Part shown: positions 1-5,617 of the stretch, piece after piece
Layout of the letters: each line of letters begins with the position of its first letter
Position numbering within the stretch: position 1 is the first letter of the stretch
DNA from: Hyphomonadaceae bacterium UBA4763
GTDB taxonomy: Bacteria; Pseudomonadota; Alphaproteobacteria; Caulobacterales; Aquidulcibacteraceae
Reading direction: 5' to 3'
DNA length: 7,595 nt
NCBI GenBank assembly: GCA_002403455.1
Contig: DHHV01000147.1
Location: 1 to 7,595 of the forward strand
Program-made: the position numbers and the translations under genes
The notes under the pieces: generated by a model
What the model saw: the letters and a program-made list of their open reading frames with translations, nothing else
Database searches by the model: none
Told to the model about the DNA's origin: nothing

Positions 1-176
1 CGGCCATCGCCGGCGGCGGCGACACGGTCGCAGCGCTCAATCATGCCGGCGTCGCCGAGCAATTCAGTTTTGTCTCAACCGCTGGCGGGGCGTTTTTGGA
101 ATGGCTGGAAGGCAAGACCTTGCCGGGCGTTGAAGCGCTGCGCGCGCCGGCCCCCGCCATGATCAGCGATCGCTGA
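1..176 (+). CDS. pgk: Phosphoglycerate kinase, C-terminal 57 residues (5' end outside window)
   Basis: This is the tail of the cytosolic glycolytic and gluconeogenic enzyme that transfers phosphate between 1,3-bisphosphoglycerate and ADP. The reading frame begins at base 3 and ends with TGA at 174-176. The visible piece starts AIAGGGDTVAAL, the GGGD(T/S) nucleotide-binding turn of the C-terminal domain, and continues with VSTAGGAFLEWLEGKTLPGV, the conserved closing segment of the family. Most homologues end shortly after this point, so the C-terminus looks intact, with a short extension ending ISDR. Its last 14 bases, including the stop, are shared with the convergent alkyltransferase gene, so there is no space for a separate terminator between the two genes. 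The family assignment is very secure; only the missing 5' part limits it. Confidence 0.95.
   Translation, partial: AIAGGGDTVAALNHAGVAEQFSFVSTAGGAFLEWLEGKTLPGVEALRAPAPAMISDR
163..176. repeat. 14-bp perfect palindrome forming the tail-to-tail overlap of two genes
   Basis: TCAGCGATCGCTGA is identical to its own reverse complement. Read rightward it gives AGC GAT CGC TGA, the end of pgk. Read leftward it gives the same codons as the end of the alkyltransferase gene. Both proteins therefore finish in Ser-Asp-Arg. The flanking bases (A162 and A177) do not pair, so the symmetry is exactly as long as the gene overlap. The core is GCGATCGC. There is no T-tract on either side, so it does not look like an intrinsic terminator. 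Confidence 0.9.
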
Positions 177-1056
177 ACGCCTCCCAGGCCAACATGGCGC
201 GCTTGCGCTCAACGCCCCAATGATAGCCGGTCAGCCGGCGATCGCTGGCGAGCACGCGGTGACAGGGGATCAGCCAGGAGATCGGATTGGCCCCGATCGC
301 CGCGCCGACCGCGCGCGCGGCTTTTACCGTACACACCTCCGCGGCGATTGCGCGATAGACGCTGACCTCGCCCGGCTTTAGCCGCAGCAACGCGCGCCAG
401 ACTTGGCGCTGCCAGTCCGTGCCATAAAGCGCCAGCGCCAGCCGCGCGCCCGTGGGGCCGAAAATCCGATCGCGCCAGGACTGCGCCAAGAGGGGATCGT
501 GAAGCATGTTGGCGGCGGGAAACCTGCCGAGCAAATCCGCGCAGGCCGCCTCGATCGCGGCGGGATCGTTTGCGGCGAAGGCAAGACCGCTCAAGCCGCG
601 CGGCGCGATTAAAAACACGCCGATCCCGAACGGCGTCTCGGCGACGCCCCAGCGAAAATCAAGGCCGTCGCCGCGCCGCTTGGCTTCGCCCGGCGTGACG
701 CGCTCTTCGGCGATGAAAAGATCATGTAGCCGCGAGGGCCCCGACAGCCCTGCCTGATCGGCCGCTTCCAACAGATCGGCGCCGTCGTTCATCGCTGCTT
801 GAGCAGCGACGAAGGAATAAGCATGCGCAAGACGACGCGGCGTCGTGCCGGTCCAGCGCCGGAATAACTTATGAGCCTGGGTGGCGGAAAGGCCGGCGGC
901 TGCGGCCAAATCTTCCAGGCGCAAATGCGCGGGCCAGATGTCCCCGATCTGGCGCAGCAGCGCGCTCATGGCCTCATAGGCCTCATTAGCAACGGCAAAA
1001 TCGGGGAGGGCGGCCGGGTCTAAAGTGGAGTCGGCGATGGCGTGCGCTTGGGTCAT
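163..1056 (-). CDS. AraC-type HTH / methylated-DNA-protein-cysteine S-methyltransferase fusion
   Basis: This is a suicide DNA-repair protein that moves the alkyl group from O6-alkylguanine (and O4-alkylthymine) onto its own cysteine. Counting from the ATG at 1056 (297 aa), residues of about 30-130 form an AraC-type double helix-turn-helix (LEDLAAAAGLSATQAHKLFR, then AADQAGLSGPSRLHDLF). Residues of about 132-295 form the MGMT domain, with the acceptor motif IPCHRV (Cys265) and a RAVGAAIGANP recognition helix containing the Arg finger. The zinc-binding N-terminal Ada domain with its four cysteines is absent, so methylphosphotriester sensing as in E. coli Ada is not expected. An in-frame TTG at 1080 would add eight residues; I prefer ATG, though neither has a clear Shine-Dalgarno. 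The gene lies 54 nt after the HMG-CoA lyase gene on the same strand and may be co-transcribed. It overlaps pgk by 14 bp. Known alphaproteobacterial proteins share this two-domain layout. Confidence 0.92.
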   Translation of the reverse strand: MTQAHAIADSTLDPAALPDFAVANEAYEAMSALLRQIGDIWPAHLRLEDLAAAAGLSATQAHKLFRRWTGTTPRRLAHAYSFVAAQAAMNDGADLLEAADQAGLSGPSRLHDLFIAEERVTPGEAKRRGDGLDFRWGVAETPFGIGVFLIAPRGLSGLAFAANDPAAIEAACADLLGRFPAANMLHDPLLAQSWRDRIFGPTGARLALALYGTDWQRQVWRALLRLKPGEVSVYRAIAAEVCTVKAARAVGAAIGANPISWLIPCHRVLASDRRLTGYHWGVERKRAMLAWEAFSDR

Positions 1057-1110
1057 GTCGGCATTTATGCGGCGCGGCAAGGCGCGACGCCACCCGGTTC
1101 TTGCGCTATC

Positions 1111-2022
1111 CTAAACGGTTCTCGGCGTGGGGAACGGCCCCGCTTTCGCCAGCATCGAGGGCACGCCATGGCGCAATGCGCCTTCGAGCCAATGCGCCGT
1201 CGCGATCAAGCGATCCAAATCAAGGCCGGTCGAAAATTCAGCGCGCTCGAGCATATAAACAAGGTCTTCGGTCGCGACATTGCCGGTCGCTTTCGGCGCA
1301 AACGGACAACCGCCGATGCCGCCGACGCTGGAATCGAGCACGTCAACGCCGCTTTCGATCGCCGCAAAAGCATTTGCGAGAGCAGTGTTGCGGGTATTGT
1401 GGAAATGCATGCGCAGCCGCGCGCTCGGCGCGGCCTGTCGCAGGCGCATGGTGAGGTCGCGCACTGTCCACGGATCAGCGACCCCGATCGTGTCGCCGAG
1501 CGCGATCTCATCGGCCCCGCAAGCGGCGGCCTCGGCCGCAATCGCGGCGACGGCGCCGGCGTCGACCTCGCCCTCGAACGGGCACCCGAACGCCACCGAG
1601 ATCGTCACCGACAAGGGCACGGCCTTGGCCAGGACCAGCGGGGCGGTTTCGCCCAGCACTTTCAGGCTGTCGGCCGGCGTTGCGCCTTGATTGCGAACGC
1701 CAAACGAATCGGTCGCGCAGACGACGAAATTGATCTCATCGCAGCCGGCCGCCAGCGCCCGTTCGACCCCTTTGGCGTTTAGCGCCAGACCGATCAGCGC
1801 GGCTGCGCCCGCGCCCGGGCGGGCCGCCATGATCTCTTCGGCGCCGGCCATTTGCGGCACGCGGGCCGGATTGACAAAGGACACCGCTTCGATGCGGCGG
1901 GCGCCGCAAGCGACCAGACGTTCAATCAGCTCGAGCTTGGTCGGCACGTCGAGCAAAGTCGGGTCGTTTTGCAAGCCATCGCGCGGGCCCACTTCCACCA
2001 GGGTCATCGGGCGAGAGGTCAT
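1111..2022 (-). CDS. mvaB: Hydroxymethylglutaryl-CoA lyase family protein
   Basis: The predicted reaction is cleavage of (S)-HMG-CoA to acetoacetate and acetyl-CoA, the last step of leucine breakdown, in the cytosol. The 303-residue protein is a single TIM barrel of the HMGL-like family. Using the human enzyme's residues as a guide, all the key ones are present at a constant offset of 27: Arg14-Asp15 (VGPRDGLQ), Glu45 (IEAVSF), His206 and His208, Cys239 in the GGCPFAP loop and Asn248 (ATGNVATEDLVYML). The helix after the metal histidines reads HFHNTRNTA rather than the HCHDTYGQA of animal enzymes, so a related 3-hydroxy-3-methylacyl-CoA substrate is possible. The ATG at 2022 overlaps the TGA of the glycosyltransferase gene as ATGA. 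A GGAG lies about 10 nt upstream. The stop is TAG at 1111. The lyase family is very secure; the exact substrate is inferred. Confidence 0.93.
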   Translation of the reverse strand: MTSRPMTLVEVGPRDGLQNDPTLLDVPTKLELIERLVACGARRIEAVSFVNPARVPQMAGAEEIMAARPGAGAAALIGLALNAKGVERALAAGCDEINFVVCATDSFGVRNQGATPADSLKVLGETAPLVLAKAVPLSVTISVAFGCPFEGEVDAGAVAAIAAEAAACGADEIALGDTIGVADPWTVRDLTMRLRQAAPSARLRMHFHNTRNTALANAFAAIESGVDVLDSSVGGIGGCPFAPKATGNVATEDLVYMLERAEFSTGLDLDRLIATAHWLEGALRHGVPSMLAKAGPFPTPRTV

Positions 2023-3683
2023 GAGGGTTGGGCTCCGGGGCTGATCGTCATCCTACAATATAAAGAGGCGACGACGCGGCGGCTACGGCTGAGATCAAAA
2101 CCGTCGATATTGGCGTCCGGGGCAGGAAAGGGCGCCTCTTGCCGCGCTTTAAATCTTCGCCAGCGCTGAGCGTCCTCATCGCCGCCGTCATCGATATGCA
2201 AGACGTCAACGCCATTGGGGGCTGCCTCCGAGGCGCGATGGTCGACGAAGCGCAAATGTCCGCGCGCCAAAAAGGCGAGGCTGGGCGCCATCGTGCCGAA
2301 AATGAGCAGCGGCCGATCGTTGGGCTGCGGCGCGCAAAGCGTGGCGCGCTTGTCAAGCGCCCGCTCGGCAAGGCCAAAGACCAACGCGCCATCGAGGCGC
2401 ACCTTGGGCGCATCGGCCTTCAAGCCGGCTTGCCAAGCCACGGCGCCGGCGGCGAGCAGGACGAAGGCGCGCGGCGGCGCGCGGGCGATCAACGCGGCAA
2501 AGCTCGCCACGAGCAAGACGACAGCAAGAATGCTCCCACAAAGGGTAAAACTCGGGGCGGATGGCGGCGCGATCGCGATGCCGGCACATACAAGACCAAA
2601 TCCGATGAAAAGGCTCGCGCCGATGCAAAGGCTTTGCGTCAAGACTTTTAGATCGCGCAAAACAACAACGCTGAGCAGGATCAGCCAGGGGTATAACGGC
2701 AATGGATAATGCGGCAATTTGGTCGGGACCAATTCGAACGCCGCCCAGGCCGGCGCGATGGCGAACACCAAAACTTGCATCAATTGGCGAGTTGGATCGG
2801 AACCGGCCGGCGGCGGGGCCGACCGCCAGAGCTTGATCGCCGCAATAATTGCCAAGGGCGCGGCGAAGGCGGTTGGCCAAGTGAACAACGGGGCGAGGAC
2901 AAAATGGCTGAACGGCGGGGCGCCATTGCCTTCATGCGCGCTGGTGAGCTTGGGCAAAAAATCCTCCGCCAACGCCTCGCTGGCAAAGGCGCCGCCGGTG
3001 GCGATCTGCACGGCGATAAACCAGGGCGCGGCGATCGCCAGCGCTAACAGAACGCCCGCAGGCTTGAGCAAAGCGCGACGAAAATCCGGGCTCCGTTGGC
3101 TGCGCCAGACCAGCGCCGCGGCGGGGAGCAAGACCAAGGGCGCAATCGGTCCTTTGATCAGGACCCCGGCGCCAAGCCCGCCCCAAAACAACAACGCCCC
3201 GCGCTGTTCCTTTGCGAGCTTGGCGAGGCCCCAAACGCCAATCGCACTCGCGCCGAGCAGGCACGCATCGGTTTTCGCCAAATGGGCTTCAAAGCCGGGC
3301 AGGATCGCCGCCCCCAACAGCGCCGCCGCCGCGACGCCTGCGTTTTCAACGCCATAAAGCCGCCCGACCCGCCAAACCGCCAGCATGGCAAGGATCAGCC
3401 CCAACAAAGACGGCAAGCGATAGGCAAAAATCTTGCGCGCCGGCGCCGATGAAACCGCCGCAACGCTCGCGGCTTGCAGCCAATGCGCGCCGACCGGCTT
3501 TTTGTGGCGCGGCGCGTCGAGATAATAAAGGCGAATGAAATCGCCGCTTTCCAGCATTTGCGCGCTCGCTTGCGCAAAGCGCGGCTCGTCGGCGTCGACG
3601 ATTGGGACGCGAAAGGCGCCCAAGACGGCGACCGCGAAAGCGGCGACGGCCAGAAACGCCCAGAGCCGGGTAAGGCCCGTCAA
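2019..3683 (-). CDS. Family-39 (ArnT-like) membrane glycosyltransferase
   Basis: This is an integral inner-membrane enzyme of the PMT/ArnT superfamily (GT39/GT83). Such enzymes transfer a sugar from a polyprenyl-phosphate donor to an acceptor on the periplasmic face. The 554-residue length matches ArnT. After the first membrane helix (about 7-27) comes the catalytic first periplasmic loop, DADEPRFAQASAQMLESGDF (Asp32, Glu33), then RHKKPVGAHW, an AKTDA motif near residue 137 and GAGVLIKGPIAP near 171-182. Many hydrophobic segments follow to about residue 425, then a soluble C-terminal tail of roughly 125 residues. The start is TTG at 3683, overlapping the TGA of the upstream lyase gene as TTGA. 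No ATG or GTG occurs before the first helix, so TTG is the only start that keeps helix 1. The acceptor (lipid A, another lipid or a protein) cannot be read from the sequence, and the neighbouring lyases give no hint. Confidence 0.88.
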   Translation of the reverse strand: MTGLTRLWAFLAVAAFAVAVLGAFRVPIVDADEPRFAQASAQMLESGDFIRLYYLDAPRHKKPVGAHWLQAASVAAVSSAPARKIFAYRLPSLLGLILAMLAVWRVGRLYGVENAGVAAAALLGAAILPGFEAHLAKTDACLLGASAIGVWGLAKLAKEQRGALLFWGGLGAGVLIKGPIAPLVLLPAAALVWRSQRSPDFRRALLKPAGVLLALAIAAPWFIAVQIATGGAFASEALAEDFLPKLTSAHEGNGAPPFSHFVLAPLFTWPTAFAAPLAIIAAIKLWRSAPPPAGSDPTRQLMQVLVFAIAPAWAAFELVPTKLPHYPLPLYPWLILLSVVVLRDLKVLTQSLCIGASLFIGFGLVCAGIAIAPPSAPSFTLCGSILAVVLLVASFAALIARAPPRAFVLLAAGAVAWQAGLKADAPKVRLDGALVFGLAERALDKRATLCAPQPNDRPLLIFGTMAPSLAFLARGHLRFVDHRASEAAPNGVDVLHIDDGGDEDAQRWRRFKARQEAPFPAPDANIDGFDLSRSRRVVASLYCRMTISPGAQPS

Positions 3684-4558
3684 GCAATCATGGCGGCGAT
3701 GGCCGTCGCTTTGGCGAGCAGCGCTTGCGCCTGTAACAGATGCAGGCGTTCCGCCATTTTGCCTTCCACCTGCAAAACGCCCTTGCCGGCGGCTTCAGGC
3801 GCGGCGAAAGCCGCAACAATTGCCTCGGCCCGCGCGATGTCGGCGGGGCTTGGCCCAAAAGCGCGGTTGGCGGCGTCGATTTGGCTTGGATGGATCAGGG
3901 TCTTGCCGTCAAAGCCGCATTCGCGCGCTTGCGCGCATTGCGCCGCGAATCCGTCCACATCGGCGATATCGTTGAACACCGCATCGATGGCGATCAACCC
4001 GAAGGCGCGGGCGGCGACCAGAATTTGCATCAGCAGCGGCAACAGGCCCGTGCGCGCCGTCGTCAATTGCGCGCCCAGGTCTTTGACCAGGTCATTGGCG
4101 CCAATCACCAGGCCCGCCAGCCGGGCTTCGCGCGCCGCCGCCGCGATCTCGCGCAGGTTGAGCAGCGCCATCGGCGTTTCGATCATCGCCCACAAGGCGA
4201 TCGGCGGACCGGCGCGGCGGTCGCGCGACAACTGGGCGAGGCGGCGCAAATCCTCCGCCGCATTGACCTTCGGGAGCAGCAACCCGTCGGCGGCGCTGGC
4301 GGCGATCATTGCGGCGTCGGCCTCGCCCCAATCGGTGTCCAGGCCGTTCATCCGCGCGATGACGTAACGGGGGCCATAGCCGCCTTGCGCCAGCGCCTGT
4401 GCAACATGGCCGCGCGCGTCAATCTTCGCCTCGGGCGCGACGGCGTCCTCCAAATCGAGGATCAGCGCATCGGCTGGTAAGGTCTTGGCCTTATCCAAAG
4501 CGCGGGGGTTGGCGCCGGGCATATAGAGCATCGAGCGAAAGGGACGGGAATTGAGCAT
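3680..4558 (-). CDS. CitE-like CoA-ester lyase (HpcH/HpaI aldolase / citrate lyase beta family)
   Basis: This is a Mg2+-dependent carbon-carbon lyase or aldolase acting on hydroxyacyl-CoA esters such as citramalyl-CoA, malyl-CoA or citryl-CoA. With ATG at 4558 it is 292 residues, the usual length. The N-terminus FRSMLYMPGANPRALDKA is the family signature, followed by LILDLEDAV. The expected active-site residues are Arg69 (VIARMNG), Glu127 (MIETPMAL) and Asp156 in GANDLVKDLGAQ. GFDGKTLIHPSQI (215-227) is the conserved CoA/substrate loop. An in-frame ATG at 4636 would add 26 unconserved residues and would cover the likely promoter, so I reject it. No citrate lyase alpha or gamma gene is nearby, so this is a stand-alone CitE-like enzyme (compare CLYBL and L-malyl-CoA lyase) rather than part of citrate lyase. 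It is the first gene of the leftward operon. Which CoA ester it cleaves is open; the adjacent HMG-CoA lyase hints at branched-chain acyl-CoA use. Confidence 0.9.
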   Translation of the reverse strand: MLNSRPFRSMLYMPGANPRALDKAKTLPADALILDLEDAVAPEAKIDARGHVAQALAQGGYGPRYVIARMNGLDTDWGEADAAMIAASAADGLLLPKVNAAEDLRRLAQLSRDRRAGPPIALWAMIETPMALLNLREIAAAAREARLAGLVIGANDLVKDLGAQLTTARTGLLPLLMQILVAARAFGLIAIDAVFNDIADVDGFAAQCAQARECGFDGKTLIHPSQIDAANRAFGPSPADIARAEAIVAAFAAPEAAGKGVLQVEGKMAERLHLLQAQALLAKATAIAAMIA

Positions 4559-4686
4559 CAGCGGGCTCGCAGCAATTGCGTTATTAATCACGGCTTCATG
4601 GCGGCAAGGGGCGGCCAAGGTCAACCGCGCCGCCATCGACTATCGCGCCATTGAGGTATAAGCCGTTCCAAATAGGAGTTGCTCTC
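4559..4686. promoter_or_regulatory. Divergent control region between the CitE-like lyase gene and pdxY
   Basis: These 128 bases separate two divergent genes and must hold both promoters. On the + strand, TATAAG at 4657-4662 is a reasonable -10 for pdxY with a short leader, but no good -35 precedes it. On the - strand, TTGCCG (4602-4607) followed about 15 nt later by the A+T-rich TTAATAA stretch around 4581-4587 could serve the lyase operon. The 4581-4590 stretch (TTATTAATCA) is the only clearly A+T-rich patch here. Both assignments are inferences from resemblance to sigma-70 elements. I see no convincing operator palindrome. Confidence 0.4.
4674..4678 (+). promoter_or_regulatory. Ribosome binding site that fixes the pdxY start
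   Basis: AGGAG lies 8 nt before the ATG at 4687. An in-frame upstream start at 4651 (TTG) would lie ahead of this site and would overlap the likely -10 element. This makes 4687 the supported start. Confidence 0.8.
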
Positions 4687-5553
4687 ATGCCGATGGTGAT
4701 TGTGCTGTCGTCATTTGTCGCGGGCAGCCGCGTCGGCGGCGGCGTTGCGCAATTGGCCTTGGCCCCGTTGAAGATCGACGTTGCGCTATTGCCGACGGTT
4801 TTGCTGGGCCGGCATCCGGGGTGGGGCGCGCCGGGCGGCGGTCCCGTTGCCTGCGAGACCATCGCCCAAATGATCGACGGCGTTGCCGCCAATCGCCTCT
4901 TGGACTTGGCAGATGCGGTGCTGATCGGTTATTTGCCGAGCTTGGCGCATGTCGCCTTGGCCAAGAACCTGATCGCCCGGGCGCGCGCTGCGCCGGTGGC
5001 GGGGATCAGCGGGCGGCGGCTGATCGTGCTCGACCCGATCATGGGCGATTACCCGAAAGGGTTATATCTGCCGGAAGAGGTGGCCAAGGCGATCGCGGCG
5101 GAGCTGGTTCCGGCGGCCGATCTGTTGACGCCCAATCTCTTTGAGTTCGAGCGGTTGTGCGGGCGAGCCTTTAATGATGCCGAGTCCTTGCAGCGCGCGG
5201 CCTTGGCCTTTGGGGTCCCCATTGCCGTGACGTCGACCCCGCTGAGCGAGGGGCTTGGCATTCTGCTCGCCCATGACGGCGCGCTCTACCAGGCCGGGAG
5301 CCCAAAGCTCGCCAGCGCGCCCAACGGGGCAGGGGATTTGTTCGCCGCTTTGCTGACCGGGCATTGGATTTCAGGGGCGCCGCCCGCCGCCGCCTTGGCG
5401 CGCGCGCATGGCGCGGTCCACGAGATCTTGCGGCGCGCGCAGAAATGGTCCGCGCCCGAATTACCGCTCGCCGCCTGCCAGGATGTCATCGCCAATCCGC
5501 ATCTCGCCTCGGCGGTGAGCGCCTTGGGTCTGACAAGGGTGCTTGACAAGTGA
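4687..5553 (+). CDS. pdxY: Pyridoxal kinase (PdxY/PdxK type)
   Basis: This cytosolic ribokinase-fold kinase phosphorylates pyridoxal (and possibly pyridoxine or pyridoxamine) with ATP in vitamin B6 salvage to make pyridoxal 5'-phosphate. The 288 residues follow E. coli PdxY in layout. They run from an N-terminal strand MVIVLSSFVAGSRVGGGVAQ, through VLIGYLPS (78-85), VLDPIMGDYPKGLYLPEE (114-131) and LLTPNLFEFERLCG (146-159), to the catalytic anion-hole motif NGAGDLF with Asp217 as the expected base, and IANP near 268-271. Residues normally SH and N in the first substrate loop read SF and G here. The glycine-rich VGGGV and the missing lid cysteine are mild departures, but the catalytic motif is intact. 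A strong AGGAG fixes the start. The gene stands alone, divergent from the lyase operon, and its 3' end may carry the promoter of the next unit. ThiD-like kinases are the main alternative and fit less well. Confidence 0.9.
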   Translation: MPMVIVLSSFVAGSRVGGGVAQLALAPLKIDVALLPTVLLGRHPGWGAPGGGPVACETIAQMIDGVAANRLLDLADAVLIGYLPSLAHVALAKNLIARARAAPVAGISGRRLIVLDPIMGDYPKGLYLPEEVAKAIAAELVPAADLLTPNLFEFERLCGRAFNDAESLQRAALAFGVPIAVTSTPLSEGLGILLAHDGALYQAGSPKLASAPNGAGDLFAALLTGHWISGAPPAAALARAHGAVHEILRRAQKWSAPELPLAACQDVIANPHLASAVSALGLTRVLDK

Positions 5554-5588
5554 GATGCGACTGGTAAAGGTTGCTTGTCATTTGTGAC
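5531..5588 (+). promoter_or_regulatory. Candidate promoter/operator upstream of the membrane-protein/XRE unit
   Basis: A consensus -35, TTGACA, lies at 5543-5548 in the last codons of pdxY. It is followed after 16 nt by a weak -10 (TAAAGG, 5565-5570). Overlaid on this are three copies of one heptamer: TGACAAG at 5531-5537, TGACAAG at 5544-5550, and its inverse CTTGTCA at 5574-5580. GTCATTTGTGAC (5577-5588) is also a 4+4+4 inverted repeat just downstream. The second and third heptamers could also pair as a hairpin with a loop of about 20 nt. The arrangement is what an autoregulating XRE repressor site could look like; that is inference, and the -10 is poor. Confidence 0.4.
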
Positions 5589-5617
5589 GCGTGAGAACCT
5601 GTTCGAGGGGCGCAATA

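Noticed and set aside
1042..1782. 246-codon open frame on the + strand opposite the HMG-CoA lyase gene
   Set aside because: Its product is Arg/Gly/His-rich with no recognisable domain and lies antisense to a gene with intact catalytic motifs. Long antisense frames are expected in G+C-rich DNA.
3474..4480. Long + strand open frames (3474-4367 and 3740-4480) opposite the glycosyltransferase and CitE-like genes
   Set aside because: They are Ala/Arg/Ser-rich mirror frames without domains or ribosome binding sites. The minus-strand proteins carry clear family signatures.
3680..4558. Subunit of citrate lyase (citE)
   Set aside because: No alpha subunit, acyl-carrier subunit or CitC/CitX genes are nearby, and the MIETPMAL and GANDLVKDLGA forms fit stand-alone CoA-ester lyases.
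4559..4636. 26-residue N-terminal extension of the CitE-like lyase (ATG at 4636)
   Set aside because: It has no Shine-Dalgarno and no similarity to the family N-terminus. It would also cover the probable promoter. The family signature starts just after the ATG at 4558.
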